Positions 1-7,216 of a stretch of DNA of 64,000 nt are shown piece by piece. The position numbers and the translations under genes were made by a program. The notes under the pieces were generated by a model. That model saw only the letters and a program-made list of their open reading frames with translations, made no database searches and was not told the DNA's origin. The stretch covers positions 3,999,001 through 4,063,000 of the forward strand of contig NZ_CP094351.1 in assembly GCF_022807995.1 (NCBI RefSeq), given 5' to 3'. Position 1 is the stretch's first letter; the number at the start of each line of letters is the position of its first letter. The DNA comes from Pseudomonas orientalis. GTDB lineage: Bacteria; Pseudomonadota; Gammaproteobacteria; Pseudomonadales; Pseudomonadaceae.

Positions 1-477
1 GGCGGCCTTGACGCCTTGCAGCAACTCAAGGGCGCCTACCCCAAGAGCAAAGTGCTGGTCCTGTCGATGCACACCGAGCCCGATTTGATCATGCGCGCGC
101 TGGAGTCGGGCGCTCACGGTTACCTGCTCAAAGACATGACCGGCAACGAGTTGGAACACGCCCTGCGGGCCTTGCGCAACAACGAGCGCTACCTGAGCCC
201 GGCCATCGCCCACACGGTGATCAACCAGGCGCTGATCCGCAGCCACGGCGCAAGCTGCCCCCCTCCCCATAGCCACAACCTGACGGCGCGGCAGTTGGAA
301 ATCCTGCGGTTGATCGTGCGCGGCAAATCCACCCGGGAAATCGCCCACGGGCTGGGGTTGAGCATCAAGACGGTGGAGGCGCATCGCTCACAGATCATGA
401 AGCGCCTGCAGATTTTCGACGTGGCGGGCCTGGTGTTATTCGCGGTGCGCGAGCAGATCATCAGCCTGGACGACTAG
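1..477 (+). CDS. LuxR/NarL-FixJ family response regulator, 5' end outside window
   Basis: The first 158 codons in the window read in frame from base 1, so the gene begins before it and the N-terminal phospho-acceptor half of the receiver domain is missing. What remains is the end of a receiver domain (VLVLSMHTE, then GAHGYLLKDM with the conserved Lys) followed by a C-terminal LuxR-type helix-turn-helix (LTARQLEILRLIVRGKSTREIA, then LSIKTVEAHRSQIMKRL). It should be a DNA-binding response regulator of a two-component system; the partner kinase is not visible. The last 42 bases overlap the 3' end of the convergent yegS gene. The target genes cannot be inferred. Confidence 0.9.
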   Translation, partial: GGLDALQQLKGAYPKSKVLVLSMHTEPDLIMRALESGAHGYLLKDMTGNELEHALRALRNNERYLSPAIAHTVINQALIRSHGASCPPPHSHNLTARQLEILRLIVRGKSTREIAHGLGLSIKTVEAHRSQIMKRLQIFDVAGLVLFAVREQIISLDD

Positions 478-1356
478 GGGCGAACCCAGCGGCAAGTGCA
501 CGCGCAGGGCCTTGGGCAAGGCCTCGAAATGCAGGTCATCGCCTTCCAGCGGCTCGCCATCGAGGTTGATGTACAAGCCTTGCGCGCCCTTGATATTGAC
601 CCACGGCAGGCGGGCGCGCACGAACATGGTGTCCAGGCCCCAGCCGTTGCTCATCAATTCGCGCAGGGTGCCCACCACTTCCTGGGGCGCCGGCAGGATA
701 CTGATGTCCAGCAACCCGTCATCGGCCAGCGCACCGGGGCACAGTACGTGCCCGCCGCCGGCCTGGCGTCCATTGCCGATGCCCAGCGCGAGCAGCTCGC
801 CCTTCCAGTGAAAATCCGGGCCCTCCAGCTCACCGTAGGCGGCCTTCAATTCACTGAAGCGCGACAATCCGGTGAACAGGTAGGCGGCACCGCCGAGGAC
901 TTTCTTCAGGTCTTCGGAGGTGTTGGCGGTGACCTGGCTGCCGAAACCGCCGGTGGCCATGTTCAGGAAGATCTGCCCGCCGACCTGGCCGAGGTCGATT
1001 GCCCTTGGCTCGACATCCAGCAACGCCAGGGCGCCGGCCGGCTCCAACGGCACGCCGGCGGCCTTGGCGAAGTCGTTGGCGGTGCCCAGGGGCATCAACA
1101 CCAGGCTGGCGTCGGTGCCGGCCTGAGCCATGGCTTCGGCCACATCGCGCAAGGTGCCGTCGCCGCCGCCGGCGATGATATGGGTGCAGCCGTCGGCCAG
1201 TGCTTCGTTGACCAGGCGCTGAGCATCACCCCCTTCCCACGTCACCCGCACCGCCAACTCCCAACCCTGCTCACGACGGGCCAGCACGGCCGCACGCACG
1301 TCCTCGTTGAGGGCTTGCTTGCCGTGGAGGATCAACAGGGCTTTGGGGGTGGTCAT
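436..1356 (-). CDS. yegS: YegS-type lipid kinase (diacylglycerol kinase catalytic domain)
   Basis: A 306-residue protein, close to the usual YegS length. The N-terminal half is a DAGK catalytic domain with the nucleotide-binding signature IIAGGGDGTLRDVAEA near residues 60-75 and LMPLGTANDFAKAAG near 87-101. The C-terminal half carries the beta-sandwich pattern, including NGRQAGGG and LDGEPL. Family members phosphorylate membrane lipids such as phosphatidylglycerol or diacylglycerol in the cytoplasm; the exact substrate is not readable from sequence. The ATG at 1356 follows a GGAG-like element. The 3' end overlaps the opposing response regulator gene by 42 bases, so both stop codons lie inside coding sequence of the other gene. 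Confidence 0.9.
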   Translation of the reverse strand: MTTPKALLILHGKQALNEDVRAAVLARREQGWELAVRVTWEGGDAQRLVNEALADGCTHIIAGGGDGTLRDVAEAMAQAGTDASLVLMPLGTANDFAKAAGVPLEPAGALALLDVEPRAIDLGQVGGQIFLNMATGGFGSQVTANTSEDLKKVLGGAAYLFTGLSRFSELKAAYGELEGPDFHWKGELLALGIGNGRQAGGGHVLCPGALADDGLLDISILPAPQEVVGTLRELMSNGWGLDTMFVRARLPWVNIKGAQGLYINLDGEPLEGDDLHFEALPKALRVHLPLGSPLVVQADDLLAHRE

Positions 1357-1458
1357 TTGAGGGTATCTCCGGGGTCAAGGTGCTTGAAGGATGTTGACCC
1401 TTGGGGACGGGGAAAAGTCTGTGGCTCAAGAAAATTGATTGATGTACGGCAATCGACA

Positions 1459-1646
1459 TGTGGGAGGGGCCCTGGTGCCTGTCAGTTAGGCTTTTTGTAG
1501 GAGCGAGCTTGCTCGCGAAAAACTCACAGGCGCCGCGTTCATTCAGGAAGCACGCGTTATCGTTGACGTTTTTCGCGAGCAAGCTCGCTCCTACAGAGGA
1601 CGTTGTACGCTTAACTGAATAGCATCAGGGCTGGCCCCCTCCCACA
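1459..1646. repeat. Outer imperfect inverted repeat enclosing a REPIN
   Basis: Left arm 1459-1491 begins TGTGGGAGGGGC and ends TCAGTTAGGC. Right arm 1609-1646 is its imperfect reverse complement (GCTTAACTGA to CCCCCTCCCACA). A complete 100-bp REPIN of a different type sits between them. Together with that REPIN this accounts for most of the 309-base gap between yegS and the DUF2802 gene; nothing coding is seen there. Confidence 0.75.
1496..1595. repeat. REPIN, type A (GAGCGAGCTTGCTCGC arms), 100 bp
   Basis: Two inverted REP units (TGTAGGAGCGAGCTTGCTCG at the left, its reverse complement at the right end) separated by about 50 bases. The element is exactly 100 bp, as are the three other type A copies at 5167, 17142 and 32628. 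REPINs in Pseudomonas are mobilised in trans by RAYT transposases; no RAYT gene is in this window. Confidence 0.9.
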
Positions 1647-1665
1647 TTGAATCCAGCAAGCCGAA

Positions 1666-2058
1666 TCAGCTCTTGTGCAACTTGCTCATCAACTGCGCCT
1701 CGGCCTGGGTCAGGCCGCAGGACTGGGTCAGCTCGTCCACCGTCGCGCCCATGCCTACCAGCTTGGCGGCCTGGGCGAACGACAGGTTCGAAGGATCGCG
1801 CTGTTCCAACTGCACCAACTTGTCCGGCAATGGCCCGAGAATCGCGCGCAGTTCATGCACCTCATCGCCGACCCGCACCACTGTCTGCTGGAAATGGTCG
1901 ACGCGTTTGACCAGCTCCAGAATGCGCCGGTCACGCACCACATCGCGCTCGGCCTGTTGCAGGGCCAACTCGCGTTGCTGGCGCATGTAGCGCAGCAGGA
2001 ATGCCAAGGTCCCGGCCCATAACAGGGCCAGGACAATCACCGCCGCCTCAAGGAACAA
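1666..2058 (-). CDS. DUF2802 domain protein at end of chemotaxis operon
   Basis: A 130-residue protein with one N-terminal membrane segment (about residues 3-22), then a charged helical stretch (about 26-80) likely to form a coiled coil, and a C-terminal helix-turn-helix-like segment (FAQAAKLVGMGATVDELTQSCGLTQAEAQLM). This is the layout of the DUF2802 family that follows cheW in Pseudomonas flagellar clusters (equivalent to PA1465). Its function is not established. The start is a TTG at 2058 that follows directly on the cheW stop codon, so translation is probably coupled. It is the last gene of the minus-strand block. Confidence 0.8.
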   Translation of the reverse strand: MFLEAAVIVLALLWAGTLAFLLRYMRQQRELALQQAERDVVRDRRILELVKRVDHFQQTVVRVGDEVHELRAILGPLPDKLVQLEQRDPSNLSFAQAAKLVGMGATVDELTQSCGLTQAEAQLMSKLHKS

Positions 2059-2541
2059 TCAAATGCTCTCCAGTTCCGACCATTCTTCTTCGCTCATCAT
2101 TTTGTCCAGCTCAACCAGAATCAACAGCTCGTTGTTCTTGTTGCACACGCCCTGGATGAACTTGGCGGATTCTTCGTTGCCCACGTTCGGCGCGGTTTCC
2201 ACTTCCGACTGGCGCAGGTAGACCACTTCGGCGACGCTGTCGACCATGATCCCGACCACTTGCTTGTCGGCTTCGATGATGACGATGCGCGTGTTGTCGT
2301 TGACGTCGGTCGGCGCCAGGCCGAAGCGCTGACGGGTGTCGATCACCGTCACCACGTTGCCGCGCAGGTTGATGATGCCCAGCACGTAGCTCGGCGCACC
2401 CGGTACCGGGGCGATCTCTGTGTAGCGCAGCACTTCCTGCACGCGCATCACGTTAATGCCGTAGGACTCGTTGTCCAGTTTGAAGGTCACCCATTGCAGG
2501 ATCGGATCATCCAAACCTTGTGCGGACGCTGACTTGTTCAT
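2059..2541 (-). CDS. cheW: Chemotaxis scaffold protein CheW
   Basis: A 160-residue single-domain CheW. The domain runs from about residue 14 to 150 and shows the family hallmarks VTFKLDNESYGINVMRVQEV, PGAPSYVLGIINLRGNVVTVIDTRQRFGL and VVGIMVDSVAEVV. It bridges the CheA kinase and methyl-accepting receptors in polar chemosensory arrays. It sits 78 bases downstream of the ParP-like gene and is coupled to the DUF2802 gene after it. The ATG at 2541 is preceded by a GGGTCAGAAAG stretch that serves as a weak ribosome-binding site. The order parC, parP, cheW, DUF2802 is conserved in Pseudomonas. Confidence 0.95.
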   Translation of the reverse strand: MNKSASAQGLDDPILQWVTFKLDNESYGINVMRVQEVLRYTEIAPVPGAPSYVLGIINLRGNVVTVIDTRQRFGLAPTDVNDNTRIVIIEADKQVVGIMVDSVAEVVYLRQSEVETAPNVGNEESAKFIQGVCNKNNELLILVELDKMMSEEEWSELESI

Positions 2542-2619
2542 CTTTCTGACCCCTCAAATGCCGTTATCGACGGCGTGTGTGCTAATGGGCCGCGCAACCG
2601 CACGACCTTTATTGTCCCA

Positions 2620-3411
2620 TCAACTGCGTTTGTTCTGCGCCATCGTCTTGACCGCGCCACTGGCGATCAACTCGGCCAGTTCGGCGACGTCGAGCAATGC
2701 GCACATGTGTTCAATCACGGTGCCCGCCAACCACGGCCGTTGGCCACGGTGGCTGCGCCATTTGATTTCGTTCGGGTCCAGGCGCAACGAGCGGCTGACT
2801 TGATGCACCGCCAGCCCCCACTCGTAACCCTGCACGGAGATCACGTACTGCAGGCCCTGTTGAAAGTCGTCACGGTAACGGTCGGGCATCACCCAGCGCG
2901 CTGTGTCCAGCACCTTGAGGTTGCCGGCCTGGCTGGGCAGGATGCCGAGAAACCACTCCGGCTGCCCGAACAGTGGCGTCAGCTCCTGGCCTTCCAGGGA
3001 GTAGATCGAGCCCAGGCACACCAGCGGCACCGCCAGGGTCAAGCCGGCGACATCGAACAGCAGGCACTCGAACGGCTCCGCGGCCCACGACGGTCGACCA
3101 TCACCGGTCACCGGGGGTGGCGTGATGCTCGGCGGCAGGTGCACTTGCACGATCGGTTCGACCACCACCGGCGCTAGCACCTCAGGCGTGATCGGCACCA
3201 CCACGGGCACCGCCTCGACCAGGGCGTCACGGGCCTGCTCCTCGAGTACCGCCAACTGGAACTCATCCAGCGCAGCTTCAGCCTCGACGACCGGCTCCGG
3301 TACCAGGATCGGTTCCGGCAGTTCCTCGGCGGTCGCGTCTTGCAGCAAGGCATCCAGGTAGGATTCCAGTGCCAGTTGCGGCCGTGTCTTGAATTGAACG
3401 GGACGGTTCAT
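2620..3411 (-). CDS. CheW-domain protein, ParP-like array-placement factor
   Basis: A 263-residue protein with a long N-terminal region rich in Pro, Glu and Val (about residues 30-110) and a C-terminal CheW-like domain (about 115-255: ECLLFDVAGLTLAVPLVCL, then FGQPEWFLGILPSQAGNLKVLDTARWV). ParP-type proteins have this two-part layout and bind both ParC and CheA to hold chemosensory arrays at the cell pole. The ATG at 3411 overlaps the stop of the ParA-like gene (ATGA), which argues for this start over longer in-frame alternatives and for coupled synthesis of the two partners. A generic CheW-like coupling role is the alternative. It is equivalent to PA1463. Confidence 0.85.
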   Translation of the reverse strand: MNRPVQFKTRPQLALESYLDALLQDATAEELPEPILVPEPVVEAEAALDEFQLAVLEEQARDALVEAVPVVVPITPEVLAPVVVEPIVQVHLPPSITPPPVTGDGRPSWAAEPFECLLFDVAGLTLAVPLVCLGSIYSLEGQELTPLFGQPEWFLGILPSQAGNLKVLDTARWVMPDRYRDDFQQGLQYVISVQGYEWGLAVHQVSRSLRLDPNEIKWRSHRGQRPWLAGTVIEHMCALLDVAELAELIASGAVKTMAQNKRS

Positions 3412-4199
3412 CACGCCACCTGCGCTACAAGCTGCTGGGACAGCAGGTGCTTGAGCAACGCCCGGTACGCCAGTACGCCACGGCTCTTGCCGTCGAACTG
3501 CGACGGCGTAAGCCCCGCGCGGCTGGCGTCGCGCAGGCGCGTGTCCACCGGGATGTAGCCATTCCAGATGCTGTCCGGGTAGCCATCGCGCAGCACGCGC
3601 AGGGTACCGAGGGACGCCTGGGTACGCCGGTCGAACAAGGTCGGCACGATGCTGTACGGCAGCGCCTGTTTGCGCGAACGGTTGATCATCGCCAGGGTGC
3701 TGACCATGCGCTCCAGGCCTTTGACGGCCAGGTGCTCGGTCTGTACCGGGATCACCAGTTGCTGGCTGGCCGCCAGGGCATTGACCATCAGCACGCCAAG
3801 CAACGGCGGGCTGTCGATGATCGCGTAGTCGAAGTCCTGCCACAGTTGCGCCAGGGTCTTGGCGATCACCAGGCCCAGGCCGCTCTGGCCCGGCGACTGG
3901 CGCTCAAGGGTGGCCAGGGCGGTGCTGGACGGCAACAGCGAAATACTGTCATTGCTGGTGGGCAGCAGCAGTTGCCCAGGCAAGTCGCTTGGCACGCTGC
4001 CCTTGTGCAGGAACAGGTCGTAGCAACTGTGTTCCAGCGCATCGGGATCGTAGCCGAAATAGCTGGTCATGGAGCCGTGGGGGTCGAGGTCGACCACGAC
4101 CACACGCTTGCCCGCCTCGGCCAGCAACCCGGCTAAAGCGATGGAAGTGGTGGTCTTGCCGACTCCACCCTTTTGATTGGCAACTGCCCAGACTCTCAT
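3411..4199 (-). CDS. ParA/MinD-type ATPase, ParC-like polar localiser of chemotaxis arrays
   Basis: A 262-residue ATPase with the deviant Walker A motif ANQKGGVGKTT near residues 6-16, Walker A' VVVVDLDPHGS near 37-47 and Walker B YAIIDSPPLLGV. Chromosomal paralogues in this position (PA1462 type, called ParC in vibrios) recruit chemosensory arrays to the pole with ParP and are not plasmid partition proteins. The start chosen is the ATG at 4199, which has a strong GGGAGGAA ribosome-binding site; an in-frame extension to 4241 has no such site. The gene lies 51 bases after motD and is coupled to the ParP-like gene. Confidence 0.9.
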   Translation of the reverse strand: MRVWAVANQKGGVGKTTTSIALAGLLAEAGKRVVVVDLDPHGSMTSYFGYDPDALEHSCYDLFLHKGSVPSDLPGQLLLPTSNDSISLLPSSTALATLERQSPGQSGLGLVIAKTLAQLWQDFDYAIIDSPPLLGVLMVNALAASQQLVIPVQTEHLAVKGLERMVSTLAMINRSRKQALPYSIVPTLFDRRTQASLGTLRVLRDGYPDSIWNGYIPVDTRLRDASRAGLTPSQFDGKSRGVLAYRALLKHLLSQQLVAQVA

Positions 4200-4249
4200 T
4201 CGGTTGATTCCTCCCGGCGGGCACAGGCGCGACCGAGACATTGCATGGG

Positions 4250-5137
4250 TTATTGAGCCGGTGACGGAGAATTGACGGAGCTTGTCCGCACCGGCGACTT
4301 TGCAGGGGCCGGTGCAGTTTGTGTGCCAGCACGCCTCAATGCCGCATCCGGTGTTGCATTCGCCGTGCCGGTGCCGGTCAGGCTGCGGCGTACATCCAGG
4401 TTACGTGACACCACCAGCACCACGCGCCGGTTGCGCCCGCGGCCTTCGACCGTGGCGTTATTGGCCACTGGCTGGAATTCACCGTAGCCCACCGACGCCA
4501 GGCGCTGGGGATTGACTCCCTGCATGGCGAGCATACGCACGATACTCGCCGCGCGCGCCGAGGACAGTTCCCAGTTGGTCGGGTACTGCGCGGTACTGAT
4601 CGGCAGGTTGTCGGTGAAGCCTTCGACGTGGATCGGGTTTTCAAACGGCCTGAGGATCGCCGCCACCTTGTCGATGATGGTGAAAGCCTGGTCGCTTGGC
4701 AGCGCATCGGCGCTGGCAAACAACAGGCTGGAATTCAGCTCGATCTCCACCCACAGCTCATTGCCGCGCACGGTCATCTGGTTGGACTTGATCAGGTCAC
4801 CGAACGCGGCGCTGATATCGTCGGCGATGCTTTTGAGCGGGTCGCTGGTACCGCCGATACCGGCGGCGGTTTCATCGCTGTCGTTGACCAGTGGCTTGGC
4901 CGGGGTCACCGTCCTGGGCCGCTCCTCACCAATGGGAATCGGCTTGAGCGCGCGCTCGGAATCGTTGAACACCCCGACCAGCGCCTGGGAAATGATCTTG
5001 TACTTGCCTTCGTTGATCGACGAGATCGAGTACATCACCACGAAAAATGCAAACAGCAGGGTGATGAAGTCCGCGTAGGACACCAGCCAGCGTTCATGGT
5101 TGACGTGTTCTTCAGGCTCGCGACGGCGACGGCTCAC
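4250..5137 (-). CDS. motD: Flagellar stator protein MotD (MotB family)
   Basis: A 295-residue MotB homologue. After a charged N-terminus with the plug region there is one membrane segment (about 18-42) containing the essential proton-accepting Asp23 in SYADFITLLFAFFVVMYS. A C-terminal OmpA-like peptidoglycan-binding domain follows (about 130-260: HVEGFTDNLPI, then NWELSSARAASIVRML and GRGRNRRVVLVV), and then a low-complexity Ala/Thr/Pro tail. It forms the second stator, MotCD, important for swarming in Pseudomonas. The GTG at 5137 is preferred because GGGGAGGA lies six bases upstream; the GTG at 5143 overlaps that site. A REPIN separates it from motC. Confidence 0.93.
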   Translation of the reverse strand: MSRRRREPEEHVNHERWLVSYADFITLLFAFFVVMYSISSINEGKYKIISQALVGVFNDSERALKPIPIGEERPRTVTPAKPLVNDSDETAAGIGGTSDPLKSIADDISAAFGDLIKSNQMTVRGNELWVEIELNSSLLFASADALPSDQAFTIIDKVAAILRPFENPIHVEGFTDNLPISTAQYPTNWELSSARAASIVRMLAMQGVNPQRLASVGYGEFQPVANNATVEGRGRNRRVVLVVSRNLDVRRSLTGTGTANATPDAALRRAGTQTAPAPAKSPVRTSSVNSPSPAQ

Positions 5138-5166
5138 AGGCACTCCTCCCCACCAACCGACCCAAC

Positions 5167-5266
5167 TGTAGGAGCGAGCTTGCTCGCGAAAAACCCGAGA
5201 GCAACGCGTTTATCCAGGATACCCGCGTTATCGTTGACGATTTTCGCGAGCAAGCTCGCTCCTACA
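5167..5266. repeat. REPIN, type A, 100 bp, between motC and motD
   Basis: Inverted pair of TGTAGGAGCGAGCTTGCTCG units with the right unit ending at 5266. It lies in the 151-base gap between two genes that are normally tightly linked in one operon, so transcripts covering motC-motD would carry this hairpin. Confidence 0.9.
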
Positions 5267-5288
5267 GGGAAGCAGAGGTTCATACCCA

Positions 5289-6029
5289 TCAATCCGAGAA
5301 GCCCTGGAGCTTCAGTTCGATGGAGCGCGGGTTTTCGCCCTCGGCGATCGACAGAATGCCTTCGAGCAGCATTTCGCGGTAGCGGGACTGGCGCATGGCA
5401 ATCGACTTGAGCTTGCTCGCCACCGGCAGCAGCACCAGGTTGGCACTGGCCACGCCATAAATCGTCGCAACGAATGCCACGGCAATACCGCTGCCCAGTT
5501 GCGAAGGGTCGGCCAGGTTGCCCATCACGTGGATCAGGCCCATCACCGCACCGATGATGCCGATGGTCGGCGCGTAGCCGCCCATGCTTTCAAACACCTT
5601 GGCCGCATTGATGTCACGGCTTTCCTGGGTGTAGAAATCCACCTCGAGGATGCTGCGGATCGCCTCCGGTTCGGCGCCGTCCACCAGCAGCTGCAGGCCT
5701 TTGCGCGCGTAGCTGTCAGGCTCGGCATCGGCCACGCCTTCCAGGCCCAGCAAGCCTTCCTTGCGGGCGGTAAGGCTCCAGTTGACCACGCGGTCGATGC
5801 CGCCTGGCATGTCGACCCGCGGCGGAAAAATGATCCAGACCAGGATCTGCATGGCGCGCTTGAACGAGCTCAGCGGCGACTGCAGCAACGCTGCGCCCAC
5901 GGTGCCGCCGATCACGATCAGCGCCGCCGGGCCGTTGGCCAGGGCGCCGAGGTGGCCGCCTTCCAGGTAGTTGCCGCCGATGATGGCGACAAACGCCAGG
6001 GTGATGCCGATCAGACTCAAGACATCCAT
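5289..6029 (-). CDS. motC: Flagellar stator protein MotC (MotA family)
   Basis: A 246-residue MotA homologue with membrane segments near 4-22, 32-50, about 145-168 and about 178-200. A large cytoplasmic loop between segments two and three carries the charged residues that contact FliG. The stretch YAPTIGIIGAVMGLIHVMGNL is the typical proton-channel region of the family. It assembles with MotD as the torque-generating stator. The ATG at 6029 overlaps the cheB stop (ATGA), so cheB and motC are translationally coupled. The length matches other PomA/MotC-type proteins, which are shorter than enterobacterial MotA. Confidence 0.94.
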   Translation of the reverse strand: MDVLSLIGITLAFVAIIGGNYLEGGHLGALANGPAALIVIGGTVGAALLQSPLSSFKRAMQILVWIIFPPRVDMPGGIDRVVNWSLTARKEGLLGLEGVADAEPDSYARKGLQLLVDGAEPEAIRSILEVDFYTQESRDINAAKVFESMGGYAPTIGIIGAVMGLIHVMGNLADPSQLGSGIAVAFVATIYGVASANLVLLPVASKLKSIAMRQSRYREMLLEGILSIAEGENPRSIELKLQGFSD

Positions 6030-7168
6030 CAGAGGCAGGCCTCCACCAGATGCTTGCCGATGTCGTCCAGGCTGTAGACCGCATCGGCCAGGTCGGCCTT
6101 GACGATGGCCATGGGCATGCCATAGATCACGCAGCTGGCTTCGTCCTGGGCCCAGATGGCGCTGCCGCCTTGCTTGAGCAGGCGCGCGCCTTCACGACCA
6201 TCGGCGCCCATGCCGGTGAGCACCACCGCCAGAACTTTGTCGCCGTAGGACTTGGCCGCCGAACCGAAGGTGATGTCCACGCACGGCTTGTAGTTGAGGC
6301 GTTCATCGCCCGGCAGGATTTTGATCGCGCCACGGCCGTCCACCATCATCTGCTTGCCACCCGGCGCCAGCAGCGCCAGGCCAGGGCGCAGGATGTCACC
6401 GTCCTCGGCTTCCTTGACGCTGATGCGGCACAGCTTGTCCAGGCGCTCGGCGAAGGCCTTGGTGAACGCGGCGGGCATGTGCTGGATCAACACGATCGGC
6501 GCCGGGAAGTTGGCCGGCAGTTGGGTCAAAACGCGCTGCAGGGCCACCGGGCCGCCAGTGGATGTGCCGATGGCGACCAGCTTGTAGGCCTTGCGCTTGG
6601 GCGCGGGCGAATGGGCGCTCGGTGCCGCAGCACGACTGGGCGCTGGCGGCGCGTGACGCGCTGGCGGTACGGGCGCAGGCGCAGGGCGGCTGAACGACGA
6701 CGCCGGTGCCGCTGCGGGGACGGGAGCAGGCGCCGGCGCAGCAGCAGGCGCGCTGAACAGACTGCGCCGGTTACTGCGCGAAATGCTGTGCACTTTCTCG
6801 CACAGCATCTGCTTGACCTTCTCGGGATTGCGCGAGATGTCTTCGAAATTCTTCGGCAGGAAGTCCACCGCGCCGGCATCCAGCGCATCCAGGGTCACCC
6901 GGGCGCCTTCATGAGTCAGCGAGGAGAACATCAACACCGGTGTCGGGCAACGTTGCATGATATGACGCACGGCCGTGATGCCATCCATCATCGGCATTTC
7001 ATAGTCCATGGTGATCACGTCCGGCTTCAACGCAATGGCTTGATCGATCGCCTCTTTGCCGTTGGTGGCCGTGCCGACTACCTGGATCGTTGGATCGGCG
7101 GAAAGAATCTCCGAGACGCGGCGGCGGAAGAAACCCGAATCGTCCACCACCAGGACCTTGACTGCCAT
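6029..7168 (-). CDS. cheB: Chemotaxis protein-glutamate methylesterase/glutaminase CheB
   Basis: A 379-residue CheB. The receiver domain (1-122) has the phospho-acceptor Asp55 in VITMDYEMP and Lys106 in FLPKNF. A long Ala/Pro-rich linker (about 138-190) precedes the methylesterase domain (about 195-375), whose catalytic triad is visible as Ser203 (GTSTGGP), His230 (IQHMP) and Asp323 (GMGADGREG). It demethylates receptors during adaptation after phosphorylation by CheA. The start is the ATG at 7168 with GGAG upstream; an in-frame extension to 7195 lacks a ribosome-binding site. The linker is unusually long and compositionally biased, resembling that of the neighbouring CheA. Confidence 0.95.
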   Translation of the reverse strand: MAVKVLVVDDSGFFRRRVSEILSADPTIQVVGTATNGKEAIDQAIALKPDVITMDYEMPMMDGITAVRHIMQRCPTPVLMFSSLTHEGARVTLDALDAGAVDFLPKNFEDISRNPEKVKQMLCEKVHSISRSNRRSLFSAPAAAPAPAPVPAAAPASSFSRPAPAPVPPARHAPPAPSRAAAPSAHSPAPKRKAYKLVAIGTSTGGPVALQRVLTQLPANFPAPIVLIQHMPAAFTKAFAERLDKLCRISVKEAEDGDILRPGLALLAPGGKQMMVDGRGAIKILPGDERLNYKPCVDITFGSAAKSYGDKVLAVVLTGMGADGREGARLLKQGGSAIWAQDEASCVIYGMPMAIVKADLADAVYSLDDIGKHLVEACL

Positions 7169-7183
7169 AAACACTCCGTTAGA

Positions 7184-7210
7184 CGGGGCGGGCACTGGTG
7201 CCCTGCCCCG
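7184..7210 (-). other. Strong stem-loop between cheA and cheB
   Basis: Arms CGGGGCGGGCAC (7184-7195) and GTGCCCTGCCCCG (7198-7210) pair along 12 bases with a single bulged T and a two-base loop. There is no run of T after it on the minus strand, so it is not a typical intrinsic terminator. It lies seven bases after the cheA stop and may stabilise the upstream mRNA or lower cheB expression. Confidence 0.5.
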
Positions 7211-7216
7211 CCAGAA

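Noticed and set aside
3411..4199. Plasmid partition protein ParA suggesting an integrated plasmid
   Set aside because: Neighbours are chemotaxis genes and there is no parB or centromere-like repeat; it is the chromosomal polar-array paralogue.
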